64,000 bases of DNA from Sclerodactyla briareus (GCA_026419785.1 JAODTK010005905.1:408001-472000), one strand, 5' to 3'; shown: positions 32,261 to 44,449, counted from the stretch's first letter. The notes: a model not told the origin generated them from the letters alone. Program-made: numbers and translations.

Positions 32261-32696
32261 TCCAGTTCGGCCTCGACTTCTGCAGGTCCAATTGTAGATA
32301 TATACGCGAAAAGACCACATGTTAAATTTAGACATTAATTAGTATGGGAGTTTGTGTAAACCGCCTTTCATGCTAATTAGCCAAATTAAAACCACAGGTT
32401 ATATGTTCATTGTGTTAGCGTCTTTGGATACTGTATAGTATGTGAACTGGGGCAAAGCTGCATGCAATTAATGAACAAGACTAGAGGTGACAACTAGCTG
32501 CCGCGCATGTAGATGATTCAATTAGTCCAGATTATCGAGTGGTCTCGCGTTTTCTGACTTCTATTATTTGGATGAAAAATAAAATAGAAACTCATAACAA
32601 CAAACAGAAACAGTAATAAATAACGAATAGTTAATGCAGTGAGGGGGTCTAGCTCGTGGTGCATATGTTATCAAACGTTTATAAATAACTTATTAG

Positions 32697-33225
32697 TATA
32701 TGCTAGGGAATAGCCCCAAAGAAGTTGAAATCCTAGCTTATAAATCTCTGGTCAGGCCAACCCTTGACTATGCCAGTGCCGCTCGGGATCTGTATCATAA
32801 GAAGGATATTGACGCTATTGAGAGCGTTCAAGGAAAGCCTGCTCATTTTATTTGCAATAATTACAGGAGAGACTCTAGTGTCACTAGTATGATAAGTAAT
32901 TCAAATCGGAACTTGCTTCAAGAAAGAAGATTTGTGGCAATGGCAAGAGCAACTTCACTTTATAAATCATTAGATCATCAGGTTGCTATTCAATCCCCCC
33001 GTATGTAAATGTTCCTACTAGAAGTGTTAGGGGCCAGCATGAGTTCTCTCTTTACAATGTTAGAGCCAACTCTGATCAGTATCAATTCTCTTTCTTCCCT
33101 CGCACCATTAGGTGCTGCAATATTCTTCCTAGTAACATTTTGTACAGTAATATTGCAATCTTTCAAAACTCTGTGGCAGAGCATAAGCAATGTCAGTATT
33201 GTTGTGAGGTAGCCGAAGGATTACA
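32697..33225 (+). pseudogene. LINE (CR1/Jockey-like) reverse transcriptase C-terminal fragment
   Basis: Reads NSPKEVEILAYKSLVRPTL, DYASAARDLYHKKDIDAIE, NYRRDSSVTSMIS and LLQERRFVAMARATSLYK. After one frame shift near 33003 it reads RGQHEFSLYNVR and QFSFFPRTIRCCNILP. 'LVRP.L.YAS..W.', 'NYRR.SSVT', 'LQ.RR' and 'FPRTI..WN.LP' mark the end of the RT/thumb region in animal LINEs. The 5' part is missing, which is normal for truncated LINE insertions. The 3' tail runs to about 33465 and ends in a gaaagaaag-type run. Confidence 0.85.
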
Positions 33226-33496
33226 TCTTAGGCCACAGCTTGGTGGTGGTGGGCAGCATGGCCATGATGTTCATCAAGGTTTACTGGATGCCCTTCTGTG
33301 TATTTTTCATTTTTTTGTTATCTGTAGGTTGTATTTCGGACCCCTTTTGTCTGTATGCACTTAATTTTGCACCGGTCTCGGGACATTCGGTGACACTGAT
33401 GCCTGCGGAACAAGTCACGAAGAGAGAAAGAAAGAAAAAAAGAAGAAAGAAAATGTTTAAAAGATAGGGGTATCATTTACGTGAATGATTAAACTG

Positions 33497-33912
33497 TCCA
33501 GAACCCCCTGTATGGCAATTAATAGCAAGTCTTACTTTTAACCAATGCCCGCCCTCCTCCCGTGGGTATGAAACGCAATGTCTCTTAATGGAGATTTCCA
33601 GAAGCAGAGGTTGCAAAAAACGTTGCCAGGTTCTTAGCTTCGGTGCAGATTTATCAGTGCAAGACCAAGCGGGTACGGAATAATCCAGTAACAATTTACA
33701 GTCAACCTTTGCAAATTTGAAGTTTTTACCCCTCTGTACTCCATTCGCTCATGAAAGGAATGACAGTAATGGCCGGCGACCAAAGCTGCCGGGGCCGCCA
33801 AGCTAAAAAAAAAAATTATAGGCAGATCCAGCGGCTAGTAGGGGTTAACTGCAAATGTGAGTGGTAAAAGGTAAACATTGCTATTACTAGCAATTAACAG
33901 GGGGTTCTGGCG
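33497..33912 (+). mobile_element. Short inverted-repeat element with YR-element tips
   Basis: The left tip ccagaaccccctgt at about 33490 and the right tip acagggggttctgg (about 33897-33910) are exact inverses. Inside come 'atggcaattaatagcaag', 'ttacttttaacca' and 'cgccctcc', then at the other end 'gtgagtggtaaaaggtaa'. These are the same tips as copies A and B and resemble the 7938-8520 segment. About 415 bp, no coding. A deletion derivative or MITE of the YR-element family. Confidence 0.65.
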
Positions 33913-34173
33913 ATTTTTGTTCTCGTTCAACCCTCTAAGATCAGGTTGGTTGGAACATATGCAAATCCCCCCCCCCCAAAAAAAAAAAAGAACACTGACC
34001 CCCAAAAGCAGGGCTATAGCGAGTCAATGAATAAAAGATCTCAACAGATGCAATGATATCTCACTCTCCTAGAAGAGAATTTTCCTTCCTAAAAATTCCT
34101 TGTAACATATTGTGAGGCTCATGTGATAAATCAGCATTTTATTGACAGCTAGTTCATCCCATTCCACTCCCAG

Positions 34174-34276
34174 GAGAGGTTTTGCCACCCTCGAGCCATT
34201 CTGACAAGGTCACGACACGGAAGATCACATGTTCGCCGTCTTGCACGAGCTCGGATGGTGGCCAGTGGTATAAAAG
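34174..34276 (+). CDS. Neurobeachin/LRBA WD40 exon (HELGMVASG blade)
   Basis: The acceptor is ccactcccag and the donor is aaaag|gtaaac. It enters in phase 1 from the previous exon and reads GEVLPPS, then RAILT, GHDTEDHMFAVLHELG and MVASGIK. Two single-base slips are required (near 34192-34206 and 34254). 'RA.LTGHD.E......L.ELG.V.SG.K' is the expected next blade after the exon at 28304/30795. The best-supported reading is a real exon in noisy sequence. Confidence 0.75.
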
Positions 34277-34299
34277 GTAAACATACTCAAACCATGATT

Positions 34300-34720
34300 G
34301 GGTCTCGCAGAATTTGTTCAAGGAGAGACAAGTGGTCAAAACCTTTTTTGTGTGTGTATCGGTCCGTCTGTCTGTCTAGTCTGTACGGTTATGTGCGGTT
34401 CGATATCTCCGGAACCGTTGAATTGAAAGACACCATGCTGGACCTTGTTGTGGAGGGGCGCGGTGAAGAGTTGAAGAGGCATCCACTTTTCGTCCCGGGG
34501 GGAGAGGAGACCATTACGCATTGCATAAATAAATTTGCATATTAACGAAAATTGGCCTGGGAGGAAGCTGGTGTTAAAAGATTTCTCTTGATCAGTAGGT
34601 GCATTGGTGATGCCATTCGGAATATATACCAAACTATGAAGAAGTACACGAAAACTGATTAGATACCTGGCCTGATAATATGCTAATTAAGGAGTCTAAT
34701 TTGCATAATTTCTGCGTATG
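34300..34720 (+). repeat. Family A-related repeat (variant start)
   Basis: 'tctcgcagaatttgttcaag', 'gagagacaagtggtca', TG and TCTG runs, 'gttcgatatctccggaacc', 'aagaggcatccacttttcgt'. Same variant as 12563-12945. The 96-98 codon frames on both strands are repeat-derived. Confidence 0.55.
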
Positions 34721-34959
34721 TTGAAGTTGTATTGTTGTAGGATTTTGGCGAAACTCAGTGGAGATGTTTTATTATAGTCCCAATAAATTTTACGTAGGGA
34801 CGAGGTAACCAAGGTCATTTAAGTACTAATTCGCATATTTACCTAGTCTAATTATCATAATTTATGCATATTTTAGAGTTGTTGAATCCTCATGAAACTT
34901 GGGGAGATGGTACACATTTGATCTGATAAATTTGACACAAAGTGCAAAAGGTCATTTAA

Positions 34960-35760
34960 GGTCATTTAATGTGAATTTAATGTGATAAATTATGCATTTT
35001 GAAGTTTGTTTAAATGGCCAGTAAGTAACAAATTGGAAGGAGTTGCAGTTAGGGGTGCTCGTAAAGATTGGTCATGGGTAATTTTTGGGTTCGTGGCTTC
35101 AATCAAACATTCGAAGACAAAGGTCAAAAGGTCAAAAGGTCAGGTTTCAAGAAAATGTGCTTACTTTAGGAGTTACAGGCCAAGGAAATAAAAACCGTCA
35201 ATTTGGGATATGTGATAGAGCTGGGGGTGCACATAGATGAAACCAACTCCCGCCTTCGATGATACCTGGTATTCAAAAGGGGTTACAAGGGCAAAGTCGA
35301 TTTGGATACTTTTTGGGCGATAGCATTAGGCGTGGTATCTGATGACATAAGCTTTTGAGGATTGTTTGCATCACATCGAGGCAAGGCATTTTTCAAGAAA
35401 ACCGTAATGTCATCAAAGGTCATTTAAGGTCACTCAAGGACCAGGAACTGCCAAATAAAAACTTTTCCTGCAACAGCCTCTAGTGACTGGGTGTGATATG
35501 TCTGGAATTTGGGGACATGCAGCATACTATCAAGGGTACTTTTCATAAAAACTGTAATGTCATAAAGGTCATTCAAGGTCACTAATGGACCAAATAATGC
35601 CAAATAATAACATTTCCGGCAACAGCTCTGAAGACTGTATGTGATATGGATGATGTTTCGAGGAAAGGTGCTCAGTATGATGGGAATCTTCCATAAAACT
35701 GTTTTAGTTATCAAAGGCCAGTCAATTATCCAAATCTAATGGTGAGAGTATTGAATGAGG
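34960..35760 (+). repeat. Family C repeat (GGTCA-rich)
   Basis: Contains 'aaaggtcaaaaggtcaaaag', 'aaaatgtgcttactttagga', 'ggacatgcagcatactatca' and two 'aatgtcatcaaaggtcattt' blocks. It parallels 12946-13570 over its length. No gene. Confidence 0.65.
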
Positions 35761-36570
35761 TCAAAATAGCCCCACAAAACTCCATACATTCTTTGATTAA
35801 TAGTTTACCTCTCGGCTACACATTTAAGAATTGGGATAGTATAGTCCGCATCACTATCAATATAGCAGAACTATATCGATTCAAATTTACTAATTTCAAC
35901 TTTTAACCCCTCAGGTATGGTATTTTAATTCAATTCCATCCCACTAGTATTCTATCTGGAAACGGGACAGAGATTTCTTTATGTTCTTATTCATATCAAA
36001 TTCATGGGCATACTGTGACAAAATGTAGATGAACATGGTTGCACAATTGATTGAGCAGCTGCGTTAACAGTGGAATCCCCTTAATCACTTATATAGTCAA
36101 TAGCTCAGCCAGTAGGGCCTACAGCAAGCAGCCTGAGGGTTCCAGAGTTAACCTTGCAGGAACGGAGCCTAATTAGATGGCTATTCCCACTCTAGACAGG
36201 GGGTGCTGCAAGTAAAGCGCTGTGAGAGGGGTGGGTGTGAACTCCCATGGGAGTTACTGGAGTAGTAGATGTATAAAGGGCGTACTCTGATGATATATAG
36301 GGATAACTTTATTAGATTAGAGTTCGTTTACATGTCTTGAACAATACAGTAATTGGAAGGGAAACTATTAACTAGTAATTATTGTGGGAGGGTACATTAG
36401 TAGGATCAAAAGGCCCAGTCTGTATTAGGTTTGCTAGGGTGTGTTAGATGAATGTTTTAAATATTTAAGGTAGTGGGATATTAAAGCAACTATGGAAGCC
36501 TTGTAATTTTGCATGGTGATAAAAGAAGAAAGAATCTGATCGCCAAACCAGGCGAGACACTGGGCGATCC
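35761..36570. other. Intron stretch without recognised gene
   Basis: Moderate composition, no long frame. It ends in a family A end fragment ('aaccaggcgagacactgg', then gcgatcc, about 36541-36567). Confidence 0.45.
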
Positions 36571-36619
36571 CCTATAACACATGTGGCTGAGGGAGCTATT
36601 GTGATCTTGCCATTTTTGC

Positions 36620-36696
36620 ATCTATCTATCATTATCTATCTATCTATCTATAGATCTATTATGATATCTATATATCTATCTATCTATATAGCTATA

Positions 36697-36733
<37 letters not shown>

Positions 36734-36735
36734 GC
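36620..36735 (+). repeat. TCTA / TCTG microsatellite
   Basis: Interrupted TATC/TCTA run (36620-36690) followed by about nine TGTC units (36697-36733). It sits at the 3' side of the 'atgtggctgagggagctatt' lead-in seen also at 16660. Confidence 0.85.
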
Positions 36736-36824
36736 TACAATGGTGATTTGATGTCAATCGGTCATGTAGGGGTCTTCTTGGCCAAAATAATCATGTGAGG
36801 GTCATATGAAAACAATGCTTTTTT

Positions 36825-37696
36825 TCTCACCTGAACAAAGTTCAGGAAGAGACGGACTTGGAGTGCTTGGTGTGTGTGCAGGCTCATAGGTGCAGGATAT
36901 GAGGGTAGGGTGTACTGATTGAAAATGCCAGACTAAATATGCTATGGACGTCATTCACCAATTTGCATGATTTATGCAAAATTAAAAGTATGTCGGGATT
37001 TGCGAAACTCGGTGAAGATGGTATAACTCAGTCCCCCAAAAAACTTTTCAAAAAACCAAAGATTCAGGGTTAATTTGGCGAGTCATTCAATTTGTCTAAG
37101 TTGCCGGATTTCCATGAAAACTTTTGTAGTAGGCTTCGTTACTCTCCAACATGTGTTACTTTCGGACGGAGGTCATTCGGTGTCTAGTTATAGTTTATTC
37201 AAAATGTCAAAGTTTGTTACATTTTTATGAAACTTGATGGGTTATGGGCTACCTTTGTCCCCAAAAATTTTTAAATTGACTCAGTCACTGGGGATTATTA
37301 AGTGTGTATACTTTGCTTTAATTCCATGCAAATGTTCAGAGTTGTTGGAATTTTCATGTGTGAAGGTATTAAAGTGTGGTCCATTATTGCGTCCTGAGAT
37401 AGCAAATGGGGAAAGGGGCAATGGAAGTTGAATATGATGTCTGTTTGAATATTTTAGGCAATGCCAGTATATTTCCACAAAGCCGTATACTTGTACTTTT
37501 ATAGGACATTGTCAATAATCAGTCCTTATGAATTTGAACTTGGTCACTGATTTATAGTCAGCTGTGTTCGTTAAATGGTAATACAAAAATCTGAGCAAAC
37601 ATAGAATGCCTTGTAATTGTGCCATGGTGACTAATAGAAGAAGAAACCACGATCGCCACAAAATCAGGCGAGACCACTGGGTAGCGCTAACCTTGT
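36825..37696 (+). mobile_element. Family A element
   Basis: Starts tctcacctgaacaaagttca and ends 'atcaggcgagaccactggg', then a degraded GCGATCGC (gtagcgctaac) and cttgttc. Interior text is as in the other copies. Confidence 0.6.
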
Positions 37697-37969
37697 TCAC
37701 CGTCACAAGTCAATTGGTAGACATGGTCAAACAATAGTTCTATGAATTTGAAATTGGGGACTGGCCACAGTTGTATTAATATGAGGACCCCCCCAATTGG
37801 TCAAAGTGATTAACCACTCTCCATTCATAAGAATTATAATAACAACACATGTTTTGATTCCTTGACGAAAGTCAGAGGAAGGAATCTATGCAGTCATGAC
37901 CAGTGCCATAGTATGTGTGTCTGTGTGTATGTATGTACGCGTGTGGTATGTGTGTGAACGCACTGCTTG

Positions 37970-38600
37970 TGAAACACAATAACTCGACCCCACCCTTGAG
38001 GATGAAGCTCATCCTGGGTATGTGTTCTCCATGATGCATACATGAGAACCATATGTTTTGGGGACAGGTTCAAAGTTCAATCTTTTGGGTCACCAAGGTC
38101 ATAAAAAAAAGTGCTGGAAAACCTTTGAACACTGATTATAAGATCCAGAATGGTTGGTCTGATCGGGTTCCAATTTGGTGTGTAGCCTCCCTATGGGGAG
38201 TGCAGGATCCCTATGTTTTTGTTAAGGTCGGGGTGAATGTTGGTCGGAAATAAGAAAAAATGTGAAAAAGTCAATAATTTGGACAAATTTTGGCTGTGAA
38301 CACGATAGTCTCGACCCCACCGGATGGATGGAGCTAATACTGGCGATGGGTGATATCCATGATGAGTACATGGACCCCCCTATAGGTTTAGGTCAGGTCA
38401 GAGGTCATTCTGAAATTTGGGGTCAAAATGAAATTGGTTGAAAAGTCAATAATTTGGCCAATTTTGGCTGTGTGAACACGATTAATCGACCCACTAGATG
38501 GGATGAAAGCTCAACTGGTATGTGTGTTCCCCATAATGAGAAATTGAACCCTATCATTTGGGTCAGGTGAGAGGTCATCTGAGGGGTCACAGGGTCAAAG
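37970..38600 (+). repeat. Family B repeat, about two units
   Basis: Unit starts at about 37980 (ctcgaccccacccttgagga) and 38311 (ctcgaccccaccggatggat), and a partial one at about 38488. Spacing is about 330 and 180. Segment order is as in the family. Confidence 0.75.
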
Positions 38601-38604
38601 TCGG

Positions 38605-38772
38605 AAATCCTGAAATTAGTGTGTAGCAACTTATCAAGATTATTGTCAGATTTTTACTATTCCCACAATGAGCATGGTACAATCTCCCATTTGTCCTTGA
38701 GTCTGGATATAGGTTGTAAGAAAGAGTCAAGAATCACTAAGCCTTTTGGCTTTTGGTTGTCTTTGCCACCAG
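38605..38772 (+). repeat. Family B-associated tail abutting a splice acceptor
   Basis: 'tgaaattagtg', 'tacaatctcccatttgtcct', 'aagaatcactaagccttttg' recurs at 45800-45975 and its end also at 49385-49445. The AAGCC-TTTT-GGCTT hairpin (about 38739-38752) is about 20 bases upstream of the acceptor of the next exon. Confidence 0.6.
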
Positions 38773-38974
38773 GAGGGTGCCTGCCTGATCCACACAGTGA
38801 GTGGTGACTTGTTGAGGTCCCTGGAACCCCCAGCTCCTTGCACCTCCCCCAGACTGGCGGCAATAGCCTCAGAGCAGAACATGATCGTGGTTGTCTTCGA
38901 CAAGGGCAACATTTGCACTTTCACCCTCAATGGGAAGTTCCAGAACCTTACTGAGACATGACTACAACATCAAT
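38773..38974 (+). CDS. Neurobeachin/LRBA WD40 exon (EGACLIHT blade)
   Basis: The acceptor is ttgccaccag and the donor is caat|gtaagc. Reads EGACLIHTVSGDLLRSLEPP, CTSPRLAAIASEQNMIVVVF, DKGNICTFTLNGKFQNLTET. After a one-base slip it reads HDYNIN. 'EG.CL.H...GDLLR.LE.P' and 'F..NGK' are hallmarks of this blade in the family. It is the most 3' exon I can find. The final blades expected after it are not seen in the remaining 25 kb. Confidence 0.85.
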
Positions 38975-39450
38975 GTAAGCTACTTAATCAGTATTATAGC
39001 CATATAACATTAGTCTTAGGTGAGGATTCTTTAGTTGCTGATGTGGATGCAGCACGAACCAAGAAATAACCGGGCCACGGAGTATAAAAAATTGAGTCTG
39101 TAGTTCTGTAGCAGCAAAGAATCATCCAAATTGAACAAAAGAGAAAAGATTACCCATTAGTGCTAGAGATTTATGGCCCTCCCACTTTATTATACAGTTT
39201 AATCTGTTCAATCTATCTCTCATAGACTGTGTTTTTACATTATACGTCACACCGCTTTTTTTTTCCTCTATGGAATCCTAGCCATAGTCATGAATAACTT
39301 GCTGCTGGAATTGTTGTGCTCCAAATTTTAGTTTTTATCTTCTCATGTTCAAGAGTTATTTTCTGTTCTGTGCAATTCTGTCTTTATGTACAGACTTATT
39401 AAAAAAAAAAATTGACAAAGATTCATTATTTCCTTATTATTCCCAGCATT
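38975..39450. other. Intron stretch after last recognised exon
   Basis: A/T-rich, no coding or known repeat recognised. A short A-tract lies at about 39401-39410. Confidence 0.4.
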
Positions 39451-39452
39451 TT

Positions 39453-40720
39453 TGTCTCACCTGAACAAAGTTCAGGGAAAGACTTAGTGGTCAGTTTTGT
39501 TGTGTGTGTGTGTTTGTGTGTATGCGTGTGTGCTTGTGTTAGTGTGTGTGTGTGTATGCATGTGTGTGTGTATGTATGTATGTGTGTCCCACATCTCGTT
39601 AGCAGGATTTCTCCAAAGGGTAAGACCATTTTTATGAAATTTTGTTTGTAGCATCAGGGATAAGTGAACACAATCTGATTAGATTTTGGGTGCCAAAGTC
39701 ACAAATTAAGTAGAGCAATCGGCTATTTTATGTAATTTATTGTCCAGGCTCATTAGCAAGAGTACGGATGAACCATAGGGTGCTTTGTGACTTGGTTTGT
39801 CTCATAGATGCAGGATATAAGAGAGAAAGCTGATGAGATTCTCTGCATAACATATGCTAATTAGGTCATCCAATTTGCATATTGTTCCGAAATTTCAAAG
39901 TTTGTCAGCTTTTTGCCTGAAAACTGGTGAATTGTTCTTACGCTGTCAGAAGAAAATTTAAACAAAGATTTGGGGACAATGGAGGTCATTCAAGTGTCTA
40001 ATTTGCATGAATTATGCAAAATCTTGAAGTTGGTTTGATTGATTGTCATGAAACCTGGTGGGTATGGTTTACTTTTGTTCCCAACTTTTTTTGGTCATGA
40101 ACATACTAATTTGGGCATAATTTATGCATAATTTAAAGTTTGCCAGATTTTCATGAAACTTTGTAGGTATGGCTTGCCGTACTGTCCAACATTTTCAACT
40201 TAGACTGGAAGTCCTCTATTGTGTCCATTTTGCATAGTTTATTCAAAATTTCAAAGTTTCTTTGAGTTTTATGAGCTTGATGTGCGGTATGTTCCAGGCC
40301 TACCTATAATCCCCGAAATTTCACTCAAGTCAGTGTGTATAATTTGCTTCTACATGCAATGTTCAAGTTCGTTGAATTCCCATGGAATGTACAGTATCAA
40401 ATTGTGGTCCACCATTGGTCCTGAGATATTTTGATATAAGAAAATAGGTCAATGGAATTTCAATTGTGTATAATTTGCATAAAATTTAGGCAATTCAGTC
40501 ATTTTCCTACAGACCTTATACTCTGTATAAGGTAGACATGGTCAAATAATCAGTCCTCATGAATTTGAAAATTGGTCATGATAGCATAGCTGTTTTTGTT
40601 AAATGCTAATACAAAATTCTGAAAGCAACACCTGGAATGCCTTGTAATTGTTCGCATGGTGACTAATAGAGGAACCCACTGATCACGTGACCAGTGGACA
40701 CACCGGGGCGATCGCCTTGT
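39453..40720 (+). mobile_element. Family A element, long copy
   Basis: Starts TGTCTCACCTGAACAAAG and ends 'gtggacacaccggggcg' plus atcgccttgtt. An expanded TG microsatellite lies at 39498-39590 just inside the left end, as in 61219-61600. No coding. Confidence 0.6.
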
Positions 40721-41164
40721 TTATGAGTGTTATTCATCATTATGTTCCATTAGTAGTACAGTGCTGCCTAGCTATATCGGATATTGCTTGGTGGTAATAT
40801 TATTGATCACCACAGGCACATAGGAAGCTCATTGTCGTAGGCACCGACAGTGTTACGCTTCGTCTAGTCACTATAAAAGTGATCACCTGTTGACAATGGG
40901 TCGCCTTGTATATATACAAGGGATCAATTGTATTTAATCTGACGCAAACAATTTGCCTAAAAGTAAACGCCAAGCCTAAATGACACACTTGAATCGGTTG
41001 ACCTATGGAGATCACGTGGTGTCTGTGCTGATCCATATTCATAGACCTGCTCCTGCCAATTCCACCTCTGGGTCTGTTATCAGACAGTGGTACCCAAAAA
41101 TTCCTCCACAAATGGCCATCGCCAGTCAGTACGAGTGAATGTCCGTAAATCTCCACCTATTTTA

Positions 41165-41311
41165 GATTTCGCACTCATAAATGCAAAGTTAAGAACAAAG
41201 ATGCTTGTTGACTACATCATTGATTACAATATCGATCTATTAGGAATAACCGAGACCTAACTCAGCTCTGGTGATAAGGACACGGTTGTCCTAGGATATC
41301 TTGCTCTATTG
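41165..41311 (+). pseudogene. LINE endonuclease (EEP-type) fragment
   Basis: Reads LINAKLRTKMLVDYIIDYN and IDLLGITET, stop in place of W, LSSGDKDTVV. 'N..S...K...L.D.I.....D.L.ITETWL' is the N-terminal signature of the apurinic-type endonuclease in CR1/Jockey/RTE-like LINEs. Interrupted by a stop. Too short to assign a clade. Confidence 0.75.
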
Positions 41312-41317
41312 GGTGTG

Positions 41318-42380
41318 GCAATAATAATAATAATGATAATAAAGCATCCTTATACAGCACATTCAGTCCAAAAGACCCCAATGCGCTGTACGGAAGAAGT
41401 AATGGACTTACATGATCTGAGCGACTGTAGATAAGTCGCAAACGTACATTGGAGCTTGGTTATGTATTGCTTCGAAAGTCGGGAGCAAATTTTCATAGAT
41501 GACACAGTTATGACTTGGTCATGTAATCATCCATCGCATCTGAGGTTTTTTTGATGCATTTTATTTTAACTTATTCAGTTGATAACTTGGAAGTCCATAT
41601 AAGATGCTATTATTAGAGTCAAGCCGAGAGGATACAAATGCATGGATGAGTTTTCAGTACTGTCTCGATCCTATTTATGAATACGGCCAATATTCAAATA
41701 ACGTGTGATTCACATGCAAGATTAAAGAGAGATGTTGATCGACAATGACACCGAGGTCCTTGGCTTGGCTGAGGGTATTTACAACAGAATCGCTGATGTT
41801 AATGGAAGGAATGTTAGCAGTTGAAAGAAACAAGATAATAAATGGATCGCCTCTATTTTGCCATCATTCAGGGCAAGCTTGTTCCTCATTGTCCAGTTCT
41901 TGATCTTCCCAATACTGCCCTCAATTTGGCAATTCACAAGGTCAAAGCTAACAGTTGGGAATCATCAGCATAGAACATACCAGGAATGATCCACAATATC
42001 TTCTATTGGTGATGTGTGCAAGTAAGAATCTGGGGGCCAGTAACTGGGTGCTGAGGAACACCGCCAAGTAAATCGGGAGTATCAGATTTTGTATCGCCAA
42101 TTCAAACAACATGATCTACTTCACTTAATCAACTTACCCCTTAGCGGCAACCATGCTGACAAGTAATCTGCAATACCCAAATTCGGACTAGCCACCCCAA
42201 CCGTCATTCTCATTTCGCTAGACAAAGTGTCTGTATGACGAGTATGTTGGCTTGTGAAAATTCATCAGTTTTACTGTGGAAAACTCTCTAAACTAGCTGA
42301 AACCAGCTTCAATACCTCTTAGAAGGTCCAAACGAATATTTTAGTGATTTTGGATTATGTATCCTTTCGGAATACATGAT
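41318..42380. repeat. AAT/GATAATAA run and adjoining interspersed sequence
   Basis: 'aataataataataatgataa' at 41320-41341, followed by 'ccttatacagcacattcag' and 'aatgcgctgtac', which looks like an interspersed repeat common in marine invertebrates (established impression, not searched). No gene seen in the rest. Confidence 0.35.
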
Positions 42381-42384
42381 TGTT

Positions 42385-43110
42385 TATCACAAATGAGCTA
42401 TGCTCGTTGATGCTATTGTGATCCGGCCAGTCATTCTATCTATCTATCTACTTTCCTGTGTATCCACAATTGAATCTTGGGTATCACAATGTCTTTTTGG
42501 CTGCCATTGACATATTGATTGATGTTGACTAAACTGGAAAATGGTCCTTGACTCTAGGACATTTCTGACCTTGGTGAAGTCAGGTCAATGTCATTGAAGC
42601 TCACTATTGGCAAGTTTGTTCAAAATTACAAAATGTATCTTCTCCTACCAAAAGCCTTAGATTGTCTTGAAACCTCAGTCATAAGGTTTCGTGGGTAGTG
42701 TTACTTTTCATACTGTACACACTCGTATTTTTGATGGAACGTTAGAGTTAAAACAGTAACATTTGATGAAAAAAGTATTATGGCCCTTACGGTCATACTT
42801 TGAAGGATGTGGACCGAACTTGGAACAATGTCATTGACGCCCTGGGACAACTTTGACCTTGACCTCAAAAAGGTCATGGTCAAAGGTCGTTAAAGAGGAA
42901 TACGGGACTAATTTGTTGGAATCTACAAATGCATTTTCTCCTATGAAGGGATTGGATTGTTCGCAAATTACATTCTACTAATGTTTTCTTGAAAAAGTGG
43001 ACTCTCCATGGCATGTTCACAAAATTTACATGTCATGTTATCTGAGGTAGTTTAAGGTCCAATTTTATGGAAAAGTTTGACACATTTCCCATGATCTTTT
43101 TCATTTCTCC
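42385..43110 (+). repeat. GGTCA-rich interspersed repeat
   Basis: Lead-in 'atgagctatgctcgttgatg', then 'ctattgtgatccgg' and a TCTA run, then two similar blocks: 'gaccttggtgaag', 'caaaatgtatcttctccta' and 'gaccttgacctcaaaaagg', 'aaatgcattttctcctatga', about 300 bp apart. No gene. Confidence 0.45.
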
Positions 43111-44400
43111 ATAACACTCGGAGAAAAGACCTCGCAATCTAGTTGTTACTGTAGACTCATTGTCGACATAACCTCAACCGAAATTGCCAATTCAATGGAC
43201 GGACCGAGCAACTCGCGTAGGCACCCTAGAATGGCTATAAAAGCTATTCCTAGTAAATGCCTTTCCTATAGTAAGCAGTGGGGAGATATGGGACTTGATC
43301 CATGAGGGATATATTTTAGAGATGGAACCTTACGTAAGATCGCGATCAGTAACCCTTCAATCAAGGTTTTTGAGCATACTTCGCACGAAGGTTTGAAGCA
43401 CAGGGGCTCGTAGCATTGACCGCTATACGCATAATGTAGCGCCTATCAGCTAGTATAGCATTAAATATCGTCTATCGATAAGTAGGTCAACACGAAGATA
43501 CGCCATGGTTTGGAGATGGTGAGCGGAACGTTCGATATATTTTGGCACAATCATTGATACTCTTAATAATTGTGTGTTCAGAAAAGCGTTACACTGCAGG
43601 AAATGAGGAGAAAACACTATTTTTGTTTACAATGGGAATGAAGTACATGATTCTGCAGAATGTGTACATGAATGTTAACAATGTGAAATGGAGACCAATT
43701 CACGTAAAATACGTTGAACTCTGCAATCTTAAAACGTTTGAAAATCCTCAAATAAAAAACAGGCATGTAAGGGTTGATACAAAACACATTTCACAAAAGA
43801 TTGAATCATGTTATTTGCAAAGGTGTCTTAGATATTCACTCTTCCCTGATCTAGGCTAAGTGTGGTCCTGTACAAACTCATGCAATAAGTAGCTTAGGCC
43901 CTACTGCTGACTACCTTGTGGGAATAATAGAGCCATGGAAATTACCATTTTGTTGTCTTATCATTCACAACAAAATACAAATTTTGCGGAAAGAAACTTC
44001 ACTATGGCCCAGAAAAAGTTGTTCATGAAGGACTAGCTATGGGATGGAAAGCAGGAACGGTATGGCATGGGGTAGGGGGGGCATTATCCCCGTGGGCATG
44101 GACCCACTGTTTACAGTGGTATAACTTGTGTAGCAGTCGTTTGCAATGCACTCTCATTGGAAGAGGTTCAGGGAGACAAAAACGGGGCCACGAGGGAGGC
44201 TGTGAGTTGGTATTAGGGGTGAGGTTAGGGATTAGGAGTGGGATTAAAGGTCTCGGTAGGTTTAGATGTTTTGTAACAACAAGATTTGTGATGACATCTG
44301 CAATTGAGTCTGAATTACTCCTAGGCACAATCCTGGAAACCTGTGTAACACGAATCTAATACATCACAAGTACACAGGGGTATTCATTACAGTATGCAAA
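43111..44400. other. Unassigned stretch
   Basis: Open frames at 43542-43859 (105 codons, plus) and 44039-44359 (106 codons, plus, with an overlapping minus frame) have no recognised domain or splice context. I do not call genes here. Confidence 0.35.
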
Positions 44401-44449
44401 TCCTGCCTTTTTGTTTCGCTGAATGACAAAACTTGCTTTTTAGCATGAT

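Noticed and set aside
39498-39590. TG-encoded Cys/Val-rich open frame (and its Thr/His-rich antisense)
   Set aside because: Translated microsatellite, not a gene. The same applies to 36583-36798 and 61166-61366.
43542-43859. 105-codon plus-strand frame
   Set aside because: No similarity recognised, no splice or promoter context. Could be chance in A/T-rich DNA.
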